64,000 bases of DNA from NCBI RefSeq assembly GCF_003944835.1, contig NZ_RWIV01000001.1, positions 4,205,501 through 4,269,500 of the forward strand. Reading direction: 5' to 3'. Position numbers and translations under genes: made by a program. This document shows, piece by piece, positions 31,391 through 44,300 of the stretch (position 1 is the stretch's first letter; each line of letters starts with the position of its first letter). The notes beneath the pieces are model-generated. The model saw only the letters and a program-made list of their open reading frames with translations. It made no database searches and was not told the DNA's origin. This DNA is from Bacillus sp. HMF5848. Its GTDB lineage: Bacteria > Bacillota > Bacilli > Bacillales > HMF5848.

Positions 31391-32347
31391 CATAACAAGA
31401 TTCGGTTTCTTTTTTAAGCTGTGACGTCCATCAATAAACCGGACGGTACCGCTTTTTGCTCGCATAACAACGGAGTGTGTTTCTCCATATGTTCCTTTAA
31501 ATTGAACGCCACGTAGAAGCTCTCCATCTGTGACACCTGTAGCAGCGAAAATAGCGTCGTCGCCTTTTACTAAGTCTTCCATGCGTAAAACCTTTTCAAC
31601 CTGTAATCCCATCTTTAAGCAACGTTGATATTCTTCATCATTTTGTGGTAATAGGCGTCCTTGTATTTCGCCCCCTAAGCATTTTAGAGCAACAGCGGCA
31701 AGTACTCCTTCAGGTGCGCCACCACTTCCAAATAAAATATCGACACCAGTGACATCAAACGCGGTGTTAATAGCTCCTGCTACATCCCCGTCATTAATTA
31801 ATTTAATGCGAGTACCCGCTTCTCGGAGCTCTTGAATAATCTTTTCATGACGCGGTCTGTTGAGGACTGTTGCAACTAAGTCTTCTACATCTTTATTTTT
31901 AGCTTTTGCAACTGCACGAAGATTATCGATGATAGGTGCTTCAATATCAATAACACCTACTGCCTGAGGTCCAACAGCTATTTTATCCATGTACATATCC
32001 GGTGCATGAAGCATATTCCCATGGTCAGCCACGGCAAGTACAGCTAATGCATTCCACCCACCAGAAGCGACAATACTCGTTCCTTCAAGCGGATCAACTG
32101 CTACATCGACCCGCGGTCCATAGCCTGTCCCTAGCTTTTCACCGATATATAGCATCGGAGCCTCATCCATTTCCCCTTCTCCGATCATGACCGTTCCTTT
32201 CATTGGCACTGTATCAAATACGTCACGCATAGCAGACACAGCAGCTTCGTCCGCCTCTTCTTTATTTCCGCGTCCCATCCATCTAGCTGCAGCAAGGGCT
32301 GCTCCCTCTGTAACACGAACAAGTTCCATTGAAAGACTTCGTTCCAT
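31385..32347 (-). CDS. glpX: class II fructose-1,6-bisphosphatase
   Basis: A 320-residue GlpX-type phosphatase of gluconeogenesis. The metal and substrate motifs [22 protein letters not shown] and the [12 protein letters not shown] loop are diagnostic. Length is normal. A GGAGGAACTAGGGG stretch precedes the ATG. It follows murA on the same strand, as in other Bacilli. Confidence 0.96.
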   Translation of the reverse strand: MERSLSMELVRVTEGAALAAARWMGRGNKEEADEAAVSAMRDVFDTVPMKGTVMIGEGEMDEAPMLYIGEKLGTGYGPRVDVAVDPLEGTSIVASGGWNALAVLAVADHGNMLHAPDMYMDKIAVGPQAVGVIDIEAPIIDNLRAVAKAKNKDVEDLVATVLNRPRHEKIIQELREAGTRIKLINDGDVAGAINTAFDVTGVDILFGSGGAPEGVLAAVALKCLGGEIQGRLLPQNDEEYQRCLKMGLQVEKVLRMEDLVKGDDAIFAATGVTDGELLRGVQFKGTYGETHSVVMRAKSGTVRFIDGRHSLKKKPNLVMK

Positions 32348-32551
32348 CCCCTAGTTCCTCCTCATATTTTTATATACAAAACACTCATGGCATTCATCTC
32401 CCCAATACGTACCATGAACGTTTTCCTTACTAAAAAATTGAGTCCCCTGTCAGAAATACCATACTTTTTACACATAAAAAAATAAATATGACATACTATT
32501 TAACGTATTATACGTTAATAATATATCATATTTACTCATTTGGGAAGGTTT

Positions 32552-33838
32552 TTATGAATTCTGCACTTGTTCAATTTCTTCAGCTGTCATAGCTTCTCGC
32601 CAAATTGTAGCGCCAATTCCAGTTAGCTTTTCTTCGAGGAAACTGTAGCCGCGGTCAATATGCTCTAATCCCGTGATTTCTGTAACACCTTCGGCCATTA
32701 AACCAGCTACAACTAACGCTGCACCTGCACGTAAATCACTTGCTTTCACCTTAGCTCCTTGGAGCCTTGTTGGACCATTTATAATTGCAGAACGCCCCTC
32801 AACCTTAACCTCTGCGTTCATGCGACGTAGTTCATCAATATGCTTAAAACGAGCACTGTATATGGTGTCTGTTACAATGCTTGTACCAGCTGCTTTTGTA
32901 AGAAGTGATGTAAACGGCTGCTGTAAGTCGGTTGGGAATCCCGGATAAACGAGTGTTTTTACATCCACTGCTTTTAAATCCTTCGCACCTACGACCATAA
33001 TTTGATCATTACTAGTTTCAATTGTGTAGCCCATTTCACGTAACTTTGCAATTAAAGACTCTAAGTGAAGAGGAATGACGTTATCAATAATGACCTCTGA
33101 GCCAGCAGCTGCACCTGCTATTAAGTATGTACCCGCTTCAATTCTGTCGGGAATAATACTATGACGGCAACCGTGAAGCTCCTTCACACCTTCTATACGA
33201 ATAACATCTGTTCCCGCGCCTTTAATTTTTGCACCCATGTTTGTTAAAAGAGTGGCCACATCGATAATTTCAGGCTCTTTTGCCGCGTTCTCAATTATAG
33301 TTTTACCTTTTGCAAGTACTGCTGCAAGCATAATATTAATTGTTGCCCCTACACTAACAACGTCTAAATATATTCTTGCGCCACGAAGCTCTTCAGCGCG
33401 TAAATATATCGCTCCTTGCTCATTTGTCACTTTTGCACCAAGTGCCTCAAAGCCTTTTATATGTTGATCAATTGGTCGTGGGCCAAGGTGACATCCTCCT
33501 GGTAGACCAATAACGGCTTTTTTAAAGCGACCTAGCATAGCACCCATCAAATAATAGGAAGCACGAAGCTTTTTAACTTTTCCATTTGGTAGTGGCATCG
33601 AAATCATGTCGGCTGGGTTCACAACTATTTCTTTGCTATCTAACTTAACTTGTCCCCCTATTTCTTCTAGTAAATCTTTTAAAATTTCCACATCTGAAAT
33701 ATGAGGTAATCCTTCTATTGTCACAGGTGATTGAGCCAAAATGGTAGCTGGTATAAGTGCAACAGCACTGTTTTTTGCTCCACTTATACGCACTGTTCCT
33801 TTTAATGGATAGCCACCGGCAATTTTAAGCTTTTCCAT
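32552..33838 (-). CDS. murA: UDP-N-acetylglucosamine 1-carboxyvinyltransferase
   Basis: A 428-residue enzyme of the first committed step of peptidoglycan synthesis. The catalytic and fosfomycin-target Cys116 is in [16 protein letters not shown], and the N-terminal [10 protein letters not shown] is intact. The neighbours (fba, tal upstream; glpX, rho downstream) match the second Bacillus paralogue, MurAB/MurZ, rather than MurAA of the atp-distal locus. The assignment to that paralogue rests on gene order. Confidence 0.96.
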   Translation of the reverse strand: MEKLKIAGGYPLKGTVRISGAKNSAVALIPATILAQSPVTIEGLPHISDVEILKDLLEEIGGQVKLDSKEIVVNPADMISMPLPNGKVKKLRASYYLMGAMLGRFKKAVIGLPGGCHLGPRPIDQHIKGFEALGAKVTNEQGAIYLRAEELRGARIYLDVVSVGATINIMLAAVLAKGKTIIENAAKEPEIIDVATLLTNMGAKIKGAGTDVIRIEGVKELHGCRHSIIPDRIEAGTYLIAGAAAGSEVIIDNVIPLHLESLIAKLREMGYTIETSNDQIMVVGAKDLKAVDVKTLVYPGFPTDLQQPFTSLLTKAAGTSIVTDTIYSARFKHIDELRRMNAEVKVEGRSAIINGPTRLQGAKVKASDLRAGAALVVAGLMAEGVTEITGLEHIDRGYSFLEEKLTGIGATIWREAMTAEEIEQVQNS

Positions 33839-34317
33839 TTTGATCTCCCTTCGTAGTCGTGTAAATACTATACTTCATAAAACACGCTGAGTTACTTTTT
33901 TTGTTAGTTTACACCAATTTACATTTTTCATGTATAAAAAAATAAATTTTTATTTCACATGTATTTATACGATGTAAATTTTGGTATTTAAAATTATTGA
34001 AATACAGCCTTATGCCATGCTAATTTATAGTTGGCATAAGACTTAGCACATTCATTACCTATTTTTTAAAAACTTATTCGCTTTTTCACGTGGAATTAAC
34101 ATTTTGCTACAGGTCGCTTTTTACTCGTTTGTTGGATCCTACGACTCGGTTCACCTTCGCCTTACTTCACGAAAGTGCCTAGCACCTCGTTTTTCCACCT
34201 TCGCGGAACGCCTTGCTAAGACTGATTTCACTTCGCTTTATCATGCGATAGTGCTTATCACCGACTTGAATGGAAACAAAATTCAGTACACGTGGACAAG
34301 CATTAACCTTTATAGTC
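33839..34317. other. murA-tal intergenic region
   Basis: 479 bp with no credible gene. A 9-bp inverted repeat, CTTATGCCA/TGGCATAAG, lies at 34009-34040. Beyond it is a stretch rich in CTTCGC and CACG-type half palindromes (34090-34260) that I cannot assign; it may be decayed repeat sequence. Confidence 0.5.
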
Positions 34318-34968
34318 TTATTTTTGCTGAGCTTTTTCCCAATCTGCTAAAAATCTTTCAATACCAGCATCTGTTAATGGGTGATTAAATAGTGACATAA
34401 GCACTTTATAAGGTACAGTCGCGATATGTGCACCTCGCACTGCTGCTTCTGTGATATGAATCGGATGGCGAATAGACGCTGCAATAATTTGGGTTTCAAT
34501 ATTATGGATGGTAAAGATGTCTGACACAGTTGTAATTAATTCTAATCCGTCATGGCCTATATCATCTAATCTACCTAAAAACGGTGATACGTAAGTCGCA
34601 CCCGCTCGTGCTGCAAGAAGTGCTTGATTAGCCGAGAAGATTAACGTTACGTTCGTTGTAATGCCTAACTCACTGAATATTTTAACCGCTTTCAGTCCAT
34701 CAGGAGTCATCGGCACTTTAATGGTAATGTTAGGTGCAATCGCAGCTAATTGCTTCCCTTCTTCTACCATTTCTTCAGCTTTAGTAGCAATAACTTCAGC
34801 ACTAACAGATCCTTCAGTTACTACACTAGTGATTTCACGCAAGCGGTCATGGAATGATACATTTTCTTTTGCTACTAAGCTTGGGTTTGTTGTTACGCCA
34901 CTAAGCACTCCAAGCTTATTGCTCTCTTTAATTTCCTCTAAATTAGCCGTATCAATAAAGAATCTCAT
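34318..34968 (-). CDS. tal: transaldolase / fructose-6-phosphate aldolase family protein
   Basis: A 216-residue small transaldolase. The N-terminal [19 protein letters not shown] and the Schiff-base lysine in NITIKVPMT (about residue 85) are present, and the C-terminal [13 protein letters not shown] motif is typical. The orthologue in this position (ywjH) in B. subtilis is treated as a transaldolase; sequence alone does not fully separate it from fructose-6-phosphate aldolase. The ATG follows GGGAGG. Confidence 0.92.
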   Translation of the reverse strand: MRFFIDTANLEEIKESNKLGVLSGVTTNPSLVAKENVSFHDRLREITSVVTEGSVSAEVIATKAEEMVEEGKQLAAIAPNITIKVPMTPDGLKAVKIFSELGITTNVTLIFSANQALLAARAGATYVSPFLGRLDDIGHDGLELITTVSDIFTIHNIETQIIAASIRHPIHITEAAVRGAHIATVPYKVLMSLFNHPLTDAGIERFLADWEKAQQK

Positions 34969-35059
34969 ATAACATCCTCCCTTTTATGAAACACCTTACA
35001 TCGATTATACAATAATGTCGGACATTTCTCTAAAAATTGGACAAGGTTTTTTTATCCAT

Positions 35060-35088
35060 GGCAGAGTGGGGACGGTTCTTAGTCTGCC
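35060..35088 (-). repeat. 29-bp REP-like palindromic element, copy 3 (inverted)
   Basis: Same 29-bp design as copy 1, but on the opposite strand: here the core reads GGGGACGGTTCT on plus. Arms pair as GGCAGA/TCTGCC. Confidence 0.9.
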
Positions 35089-35509
35089 AAATTCTATGCA
35101 TGTATAAAAGTTGCTGCAAAACGAAGCATTTATCACATGTTCATAAATAGTGGAAAACTTGTATATGAATCAGGCATTAAGACAAATAAGGCTTGTAAGT
35201 TGGCTGACCATATTTTAAATATGCGTCATAGTGAGACGAATAGCGCTATGCTCTAATGCTTCATCTGTTTATTTTTGCACAGATTGAGAAAAAAAAAGGT
35301 CACAAAACTTGGAGATTGGACTCGATGCGACCGATTAGCTTTATTTCTACCATGGCTCTAGTTTTAACACTTTCATACTTTTTTTGTATACTCAGCTGAT
35401 CATTTTCGGGTAACATTTCGCATCCGAAAAAAATGTTTAGCATTTTTGGTAGCACCCGCGATGATGGTAATTTTGAGCTAGATGCGTTCTGGATGTTGCG
35501 TTAAAGCTT

Positions 35510-35538
35510 GGCAGCATGAGAACCGTCCCCATGCTGCC
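35510..35538 (+). repeat. 29-bp REP-like palindromic element, copy 4
   Basis: The most symmetrical copy: the arms GGCAGCAT and ATGCTGCC form an 8-bp perfect stem around the core AGAACCGTCCCC. It abuts the fba terminator. Confidence 0.9.
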
Positions 35539-35539
35539 A

Positions 35540-35575
35540 ATTAAAAGAGCCGCTTCTTTTGTGAGAAGCGGCTCT
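35540..35575 (-). terminator. terminator of fbaA
   Basis: A 12-bp perfect stem, AGAGCCGCTTCT with AGAAGCGGCTCT and a six-base loop, followed on the minus strand by TTTTAA. Confidence 0.85.
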
Positions 35576-35588
35576 AGGGTCGTTAAAG

Positions 35589-36446
35589 TTATGCTCTATT
35601 TGAAGAGCCAAATTCGCGGATTTTACCTTGAACAGTTGCTTTGATAGTGTCGCGAGCTGGGCCTAAGAATTTACGTGGATCGTACTCTTCAGGCTTAGCT
35701 GCTAATACTTCGCGAACTGTTTTAGCTGACGCGATTTGGTTTTCTGTGTTTACGTTGATTTTAGCTGTTCCAAGAGAAATAGCACGTTGGATATCCTTAG
35801 TTGGGATACCAGTACCACCGTGAAGAACTAAAGGTACACCTGTAGCATTCCCGATTTCTTCCATTTCAGCGAATCCAAGGTTTGGTTCACCTTTGTATGG
35901 TCCATGAACTGAACCTAGTGCTGGAGCTAAGCAGTCAATACCAGTACGGCTAACTAACTCTTCACACTCTTTAGGATCTGCGTAAACTACGCCATCTGCT
36001 ATAACATCGTCTTCTTGTCCACCAACAACACCTAGCTCAGCTTCTACAGAAACACCGTGGAAGTGTGCTAATTCAACAACCTTTGAAGTTGTTTCAATGT
36101 TTTCTTCAAATGGGTGGTGAGATGCATCAATCATGACAGATGTGAATCCAGCATGAATTGCTTTTGCACAAGACTCAAAGCTTGAACCATGGTCTAAGTG
36201 AATAGCCACAGGTACTGTAGTTTTGTATTCTTCCATTAAAGATCTAACCATTGCAACAACAACTTTGAAGCCGCCCATATAACGAGCTGCACCTTCAGAT
36301 ACACCTAAGATAACAGGTGATTTTTCTTCTTCAGCAGCTTGTAGGATAGCTTGCGTATACTCAAGGTTATTTAAGTTAAATTGACCAACTGCATATCCTT
36401 CAGCTTTCGCTTTTTTTAGCATTTCAGTCATGGATACTAAAGGCAT
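35589..36446 (-). CDS. fbaA: class II fructose-bisphosphate aldolase
   Basis: A 285-residue zinc-dependent glycolytic and gluconeogenic aldolase. The metal-binding [19 protein letters not shown] and the C-terminal HGGTGIP and KINVNTENQ motifs are present. Length is standard for the Bacillus enzyme. It lies after spo0F with a good AGGGAGG site before the ATG. Confidence 0.97.
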   Translation of the reverse strand: MPLVSMTEMLKKAKAEGYAVGQFNLNNLEYTQAILQAAEEEKSPVILGVSEGAARYMGGFKVVVAMVRSLMEEYKTTVPVAIHLDHGSSFESCAKAIHAGFTSVMIDASHHPFEENIETTSKVVELAHFHGVSVEAELGVVGGQEDDVIADGVVYADPKECEELVSRTGIDCLAPALGSVHGPYKGEPNLGFAEMEEIGNATGVPLVLHGGTGIPTKDIQRAISLGTAKINVNTENQIASAKTVREVLAAKPEEYDPRKFLGPARDTIKATVQGKIREFGSSNRA

Positions 36447-36629
36447 TGTGAATCCTCCCTAGTTTATACTTTATGTTCAGGCATTTCTTAGATTATTTTT
36501 AACAATAAAATGTAGAAATATGTATAACCCGAACTGACATTACAAGCATAGCAAAGGTTATCCATTTAGAGCAATAGCTGAGTCTTTATGTAAGCGATAT
36601 CATCTAAAAAAGTTGCTGATTTGTCATAT

Positions 36630-37001
36630 TTATTTTGCAGATAAAGGTAAATGCTCTCTAACAGCTGCACGAATTTCATCAATATCGAATGGTTTAGCAA
36701 AGTGTGTTATAGCACCTAAGTTTTTTGCCTCCTGTATCATATCAAGTTCACCATACGCTGTCATAATAATCACTTGTACAGTTGGATCAATCGCTTTTGA
36801 TCTTCGTAAAATTTCAATTCCGTCCATTCCTGGTATTTTCATATCTAAAAGCATTAAATGAGGCTTATGATTTTCTACGATATCAAGAGCTTGAATCCCA
36901 TTGGCTGCTTGAAACGTCTTGTAGCCTTCTTTGCTTAAAATTTCATTTAATAAAATTCGAATACCATATTGATCGTCTACTACTAAAATTTTGGCTTCCA
37001 T
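36630..37001 (-). CDS. spo0F: sporulation phosphorelay response regulator Spo0F
   Basis: A 123-residue single-domain receiver that passes phosphate from sensor kinases to Spo0B and so to Spo0A. The acidic pocket is Asp9-Asp10, the phosphorylation site Asp53 in [11 protein letters not shown], and the switch residues are Thr in MTAYGE and Lys in HFAKPFD. Identity to B. subtilis Spo0F is obvious over the whole length. It is transcribed divergently from ywjG across a region with a sigma-H-like promoter and 0A-box-like sites. Confidence 0.98.
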   Translation of the reverse strand: MEAKILVVDDQYGIRILLNEILSKEGYKTFQAANGIQALDIVENHKPHLMLLDMKIPGMDGIEILRRSKAIDPTVQVIIMTAYGELDMIQEAKNLGAITHFAKPFDIDEIRAAVREHLPLSAK

Positions 37002-37052
37002 GATAAAATCCTCACCTCTCTATTTTGTAAACAAACATACTTGTATAACATA

Positions 37053-37118
37053 GATTCGATTTGTAACCATAAACTCCTTTAAAAAGCAATCGACAAATTT
37101 TGCACAATTGATACGACA
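37053..37118 (-). promoter_or_regulatory. sigma-H-like promoter and Spo0A-box-like sites for spo0F
   Basis: On the minus strand AAAGGAGTTT (37071-37080) and CGAATC around 37053-37058 are spaced as in sigma-H promoters (AGGA-N-T and GAAT). Upstream are TGTCGAT (37089-37095) and TGTCGTA (37112-37118), close to the Spo0A box TGTCGAA. B. subtilis spo0F is controlled by sigma-H and Spo0A, so this is the expected arrangement. Confidence 0.65.
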
Positions 37119-37162
37119 ATGCTACGATATTAGTATATTTTTACGGAAAAAGGATGATTGTA

Positions 37163-37666
37163 TTGTCAAAGATATTTACAACTCAATTGTTAGGTTTATT
37201 TAATAAAATTCAAGAGCAAGAAGCAGAGGCTATTGAAGATAGCGGCCGCTTACTAGCACAAGCTATCGTAGGTGATGGTACAGTGTATGTATACGGACAA
37301 GACGAAATGAAAAGCGTGGTGTATGAAGCACTGTATGGTAAAGAGGGATTTCCCTCTGCTAAAGAGCTTACTGATATTAACGAGGTGACAAGTATAGACC
37401 GCGTATTCATTTTAGCTAGGGATCATTCTGACGAGAAAACAGCCTCATTATGCGAAACGCTTTACAAACGGGACATTCCATTTATCGTAATTACATCAAA
37501 CAGCGACCCGGTGTCACATGCCGATGTTGTGTTACGTACACATTTAAAAAACGGGCTTGTTCCTGGTGAGGATGGTGTACGTCGCGGCTACCCTTATGGA
37601 CTGTTGTCTTTGTATATATACCACTTAATTACTCTCAATGTTCATGACATTTTAGAGGATATGTAG
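37163..37666 (+). CDS. ywjG: DUF2529 family protein (YwjG)
   Basis: A 167-residue protein with an SIS-like alpha/beta core (VYVYGQDEMK, VFILARDHSDE, FIVITSNSDP). It is conserved between spo0F and pyrG in Bacillaceae and transcribed against its neighbours, as in B. subtilis ywjG. The TTG at 37163 is the best start: AAAAGGA lies eight bases upstream and the sequence then begins SKIFTTQL, like its orthologue. Function is unknown. Confidence 0.85.
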   Translation: MSKIFTTQLLGLFNKIQEQEAEAIEDSGRLLAQAIVGDGTVYVYGQDEMKSVVYEALYGKEGFPSAKELTDINEVTSIDRVFILARDHSDEKTASLCETLYKRDIPFIVITSNSDPVSHADVVLRTHLKNGLVPGEDGVRRGYPYGLLSLYIYHLITLNVHDILEDM

Positions 37667-37887
37667 GTACAAAAAGCAGAGCGGTGTCAGAGATGGAGAA
37701 TTGAGCGCAAAGTCTCTCTATGACCTTCATCGGATGATTTGAAGCGGCGTAAAAAAGAATGCTGTTTATTTTTCCCTATGAATCGTTGGCGCTTGATGCT
37801 AGACGTCAGTGCAATAGGTGTACGTTATGCAAATTCACCACCTTAGAAATTGGTGGCAATATTAATTTTTATCAATATCCGAATATA

Positions 37888-37918
37888 GAAAAATCGGGCC
37901 ATCACAGCCCGATTTTTT
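37888..37918 (-). terminator. terminator of pyrG
   Basis: AAAATCGGGC and GCCCGATTTT around a seven-base loop, with A and T runs outside. Bidirectional in form, so it may also end ywjG transcription. Confidence 0.9.
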
Positions 37919-37926
37919 ATGCTAAA

Positions 37927-40062
<2,136 letters not shown>

Positions 40063-40665
40063 TTATAAATCATCCTCATCTTCTTCAAATTCTTCTGCTT
40101 CTTCTTCAGCAAGTTCATCTAGACTTAAATCTTCTTCTTCTTCATCTTCATCTTCATCTAAGTCAAAAACTTCATCTTCAACGATGTCCTCTTCAAAGTC
40201 ATCATCATCTGCATCGTCGTCATCTGCATCATCATCGTCTTCGTCTTCAATAACTTCATCATCATCTTCATCATCGAAGTCGAGATCGTCTTCTTCAATT
40301 TCATCAAAATCGTCGACATCAACATCAACGTCATCAAACTCGTCCTCGTCTTCAACACGCTTTTTCTTTTTCTTCGGACGAATAGTTGGAGTTGTTTCTT
40401 CTTCGATTTGGTTATACGGATACCAAGAACGTAAGCCCCAACGATTGTCACCAATACTAATAAAACGACCGTCGATGTTAACATCTGTGTATAATTGAGC
40501 TACTTTAGAACGCACTTGGTCTTCTGTTAAGCCAGCCATTGCCGTAACCTCAGCAAGTAAATCATTGAAGCTTACTGCTTGACCTTTATCTTCTAGGACT
40601 AGGTAAATAAGCTCAACTAGGGATATTTCTTTCAACTGTTCTTCGGAGTATTGCTTTAAACTCAT
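40063..40665 (-). CDS. rpoE: DNA-directed RNA polymerase delta subunit
   Basis: A 200-residue Gram-positive-specific RNA polymerase subunit. The folded HARE-HTH N-terminal domain (1-95, MSLKQYSEEQLKEISLVELI, DNRWGLRSWYP) is followed by a basic KKKKKR patch and a highly acidic Asp/Glu tail to the end. The acidic tail helps release polymerase from nucleic acid and promotes recycling. It is followed by the pyrG leader region, as in Bacillus. Confidence 0.96.
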   Translation of the reverse strand: MSLKQYSEEQLKEISLVELIYLVLEDKGQAVSFNDLLAEVTAMAGLTEDQVRSKVAQLYTDVNIDGRFISIGDNRWGLRSWYPYNQIEEETTPTIRPKKKKKRVEDEDEFDDVDVDVDDFDEIEEDDLDFDDEDDDEVIEDEDDDDADDDDADDDDFEEDIVEDEVFDLDEDEDEEEEDLSLDELAEEEAEEFEEDEDDL

Positions 40666-40889
40666 TCTGGCACTCCCTTTCGATATTCTCTATATCTCAT
40701 TGTTATGTATGAGCATTTTAACTATAAATGTAGTGGTCTATAAAATACATACCATTCATTATAAACAAATTCAACTCATTTATGCCAGCAGTAATGGCAA
40801 ATCTTTTATTTTTACGATGTATTTATAGTAGCATACTCACCTTACTAGAACCATGGCGTCGTTCTGCTCACAAGTAAGCCAAACAAATA

Positions 40890-40913
40890 CACTTGGATTG
40901 TTACATCCAAGTG
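40890..40913 (-). terminator. hairpin after icmF
   Basis: CACTTGGAT and ATCCAAGTG with a six-base loop, 15 bp beyond the icmF stop. The downstream U tract (TATTTGTTT) is imperfect. Confidence 0.6.
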
Positions 40914-40928
40914 CATGTATACTTTTTG

Positions 40929-43900
40929 TTACATATTTCTTCTATATTGTCCGCCTACTTCATATAACGCTTGCGTAATTTGACCAAGACTTGCCACTTT
41001 CACCGTCTCCATAAGCTCTGCAAATATATTTCCTTCACTTACTGCTACTTTTTTCAAGCGAGTAAGAGCAGCATCAGCAATATCTTCATGCTTCATCTGG
41101 AATTGTTGTAAGTTTTGAATTTGTGTTTGCTTTTCTTCTTCGGTAGAACGAGCAATCTCAAGCTGATCTATGTCTTCCTCTGACGGTGGATTAGGATTTT
41201 TATACGTGTTCACTCCGATAATTGGTAGCTCCCCTGTGTGCTTTTTCATCTCATAAAACATTGATTCATCTTGAATTTTACCACGTTGATACTGCATCTC
41301 CATCGCACTTAACACGCCACCACGGTCATTAATACGGTCAAACTCAGCAAGAACAGCCTCTTCTACTAAATCCGTTAACTCTTCCACAATAAATGAGCCT
41401 TGTAATGGATTTTCATTTTTCGATAATCCATGTTCTTTTGTGATAATTAATTGGATAGCCATGGCGCGACGGACTGATTCTTCTGTTGGTGTTGTAATAG
41501 CTTCATCGTACGCGTTCGTATGCAACGAATTACAATTATCTTGTAGGGCCATTAATGCCTGTAATGTTGTACGAATATCGTTAAAGTCAATTTCCTGCGC
41601 ATGCAGCGAGCGTCCTGATGTTTGAATGTGATATTTAAGCTTTTGACTTCTTTCATTCGCACCATACTTATCACGCATAACCGTAGCCCAAATACGACGT
41701 GCTACTCGACCAATCACAGTATATTCTGGGTCTAATCCGTTACTAAAGAAAAACGAGAGGTTTGGTGCAAAGTCATCAATATGCATACCACGACTTAAGT
41801 AATATTCTACATACGTAAAACCATTAGCTAGTGTAAACGCGAGCTGTGTAATCGGGTTAGCGCCCGCTTCCGCGATATGATAGCCAGATATGGAAACAGA
41901 ATAGTAATTACGGACTTTATGGTCGATAAAATACTGCTGAATATCCCCCATCATTCGTAACGCAAACTCAGTTGAGAAAATGCATGTATTTTGTCCTTGG
42001 TCTTCTTTTAAAATATCGGCTTGCACAGTTCCACGAACAGTTTGCAATGTATATGCCTTCACTTCGTCTAGCTCTTGCTCAGTTAAAGAACGGCCAAGCT
42101 CTTCTTCCCGAGCATGAATCTGCTGGATAATCGCTGTGTTCATAAACATCGCTAGTACAATTGGCGCGGGACCATTTATTGTCATTGAGACAGAGGTGGA
42201 AGGATGACATAAATCAAAGCCGGCATAAAGTTTATTCATATCGTCAAGCGTACATACACTTACACCACTATTGCCAACTTTCCCATATATGTCTGGTCGA
42301 ATAGCAGGATCTTCGCCGTACAGTGTTACTGAATCAAACGCTGTACTTAAGCGCTTCGCCGAGTCATTTTGGCACAAATAATGAAATCGCCTATTGGTTC
42401 GTTCTGGCGTCCCTTCTCCTGCAAATTGGCGCTTAGGGTCTTCGCCTTGACGTTTAAATGGAAATACACCCGCTGTGTAAGGGAACTTTCCTGGTACGTT
42501 TTCTTTATACACCCACCGAAGAATTTCACCGTAATCAACAAAGCCCGGCAAGCTAATTTTACGAATAGATAAACCTGATAAGCTTTTTGTTTTTAACTCG
42601 GTCACGATCTCTTTATCTCGTATTTTTGTTATATACTGATCCGCTGAATAGCGTTCTTTTTCCTCTGCCCATGTCGCTAAAATCCGACGAGATTCTCCAG
42701 ATAATTTAGCTTGAAACTCGTCTTTTATGGCTTGTAGTGATGCGACAACATCATCATTCATTTCACGCTGACGTAATTCAGCAAGCGCTCCTTCTATTTG
42801 AAAAAGTCTTCGTGCCATTTCAACCTGCTGTATGGCTACCTTATGATACTTACGAACCGTTTCAGCAATTTCTCGTAAGTAGTAGCGACGATCGACCGGT
42901 ATGATGACATTTTGTTTTTCTACGAGCTTTTTCATAAGCGGATACGACGTTTCCCATTGCGTGCCCGCTTTGTCGTTCACAGCTGCCACTAAGGCTGCAA
43001 ACAACGTATTAGTGCCTGGATCGTTAAATTGGCTTGCAATCGTGCCGTATACGGGCATATCATCTAGTTCTTTGTCAAACAGCATGCGGCTGCGCTGGTA
43101 TTGCTTTTGAACTTGGCGTTTCGCATCCTCTGAGCCTTTGCGTTCAAATTTATTGATGACAATAATATCAGCAAAATCTAACATATCAATTTTTTCAAGC
43201 TGGGAAGGTGCGCCAAACTCGCTCGTCATGACATACATACTTAGATCACAAATTTCATGAATACCCGCATCTCCTTGCCCAATTCCACTTGTCTCGACAA
43301 TAATAAGATCATATCCCGCTGCTTTTACAACTTGGATCGCATCTGAAATAGCAAGCGACAACTCTGAACGTGACCCTCGTGTAGCAAGGCTTCGCATAAA
43401 AACACGGTCATTGAAAATTGCATTCATACGAATACGGTCCCCAAGAAGAGCTCCGCCTGTTTTTTGCTTTGTTGGATCAATTGATAATATGGCGACATGC
43501 TTTTCAGGAAATTCTTGTAGAAATCGGCGAACAAGCTCATCTGTTAAAGAGCTTTTACCCGCTCCTCCCGTACCTGTAATACCGAGCACGGGAATTGTTT
43601 TATTTTCAGTTTTCATATCTCGTAATATAGTAGCGGCGGTTTCTGCATTCGTAGTGTATTGATTTTCCGCTAGTGTAATTAATTTGGCAATCGTTCCGTG
43701 GTCCTTTGTTGACCAGCGAGACGTACTATCGAGTTTATCCACTGTTGAGAAATCGCACTCTTCTAGCATGATATTAATCATGCCTTGTAATCCGTGCTCA
43801 CGACCGTCCTCTGGGGAGAAGATGCGTGCAATCCCATAGTTATGCAGTTCGCGGATTTCCTTAGGGATAATAACACCACCACCGCCACCATAAATTCGAA

Positions 43901-44183
43901 TATGACTTGCACCTTTTTCCTTTAACAAATCATACATATATTTAAAATATTCGACATGACCACCTTGGTATGAAGAAATGGCAATACCTTGGACATCCTC
44001 CTGAATTGCCGCATTGACGACTTCTTCTACTGAGCGGTTGTGTCCTAGATGAATAACCTCTGCACCACTCGCTTGTAAAATGCGGCGCATAATATTAATG
44101 GACGCATCGTGACCATCAAATAAACTCGAAGCTGTTACAAATCGAATCGGATGTTTCGGTCGATAGACATTCGTCTCCTGCAT
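40929..44183 (-). CDS. icmF: fused isobutyryl-CoA mutase (IcmF)
   Basis: A 1084-residue adenosylcobalamin enzyme that interconverts isobutyryl-CoA and n-butyryl-CoA. Domains in order: the B12-binding small subunit (about 10-150; cobalt ligand His25 in FDGHDAS), a MeaI-type G-protein chaperone (about 195-400; P-loop GTGGAGKSS, then INKFERKG), and the large mutase domain with [16 protein letters not shown] and [17 protein letters not shown]. This three-part fusion is diagnostic for IcmF rather than methylmalonyl-CoA mutase. It lies next to acyl-CoA catabolic genes, which suggests use in branched-acid or fatty-acid breakdown. Cobalamin is required. Confidence 0.95.
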   Translation of the reverse strand: MQETNVYRPKHPIRFVTASSLFDGHDASINIMRRILQASGAEVIHLGHNRSVEEVVNAAIQEDVQGIAISSYQGGHVEYFKYMYDLLKEKGASHIRIYGGGGGVIIPKEIRELHNYGIARIFSPEDGREHGLQGMINIMLEECDFSTVDKLDSTSRWSTKDHGTIAKLITLAENQYTTNAETAATILRDMKTENKTIPVLGITGTGGAGKSSLTDELVRRFLQEFPEKHVAILSIDPTKQKTGGALLGDRIRMNAIFNDRVFMRSLATRGSRSELSLAISDAIQVVKAAGYDLIIVETSGIGQGDAGIHEICDLSMYVMTSEFGAPSQLEKIDMLDFADIIVINKFERKGSEDAKRQVQKQYQRSRMLFDKELDDMPVYGTIASQFNDPGTNTLFAALVAAVNDKAGTQWETSYPLMKKLVEKQNVIIPVDRRYYLREIAETVRKYHKVAIQQVEMARRLFQIEGALAELRQREMNDDVVASLQAIKDEFQAKLSGESRRILATWAEEKERYSADQYITKIRDKEIVTELKTKSLSGLSIRKISLPGFVDYGEILRWVYKENVPGKFPYTAGVFPFKRQGEDPKRQFAGEGTPERTNRRFHYLCQNDSAKRLSTAFDSVTLYGEDPAIRPDIYGKVGNSGVSVCTLDDMNKLYAGFDLCHPSTSVSMTINGPAPIVLAMFMNTAIIQQIHAREEELGRSLTEQELDEVKAYTLQTVRGTVQADILKEDQGQNTCIFSTEFALRMMGDIQQYFIDHKVRNYYSVSISGYHIAEAGANPITQLAFTLANGFTYVEYYLSRGMHIDDFAPNLSFFFSNGLDPEYTVIGRVARRIWATVMRDKYGANERSQKLKYHIQTSGRSLHAQEIDFNDIRTTLQALMALQDNCNSLHTNAYDEAITTPTEESVRRAMAIQLIITKEHGLSKNENPLQGSFIVEELTDLVEEAVLAEFDRINDRGGVLSAMEMQYQRGKIQDESMFYEMKKHTGELPIIGVNTYKNPNPPSEEDIDQLEIARSTEEEKQTQIQNLQQFQMKHEDIADAALTRLKKVAVSEGNIFAELMETVKVASLGQITQALYEVGGQYRRNM

Positions 44184-44300
44184 CTAAATCCCCCTTTGCT
44201 TTGTTAATACTTAGTTGCCAGCCGTGCTAGTTATCGATGCGGTGCATGTTTTGCATGTTCTAGCTTAAACGTAGACGTTTAGCGTGACGTATGAACGTTG

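Larger units (their letters stand above)
34969..35588. other. tal-fba intergenic region with two inverted REP-like copies
   Basis: 620 bp. A TATAAT for tal lies at 35004-35009 (minus). Two 29-bp REP-like elements at 35060 and 35510 face opposite ways and bracket about 420 bp that contains no credible gene; one open frame of 57 codons (35083-35255, plus) lacks a start site and looks fortuitous or decayed. Confidence 0.6.

Noticed and set aside
35083-35255. Open frame of 57 codons between two REP-like copies
   Set aside because: No start codon with a ribosome-binding site, begins inside the element, and I recognise no family. Possibly a decayed remnant, not supported as a gene.
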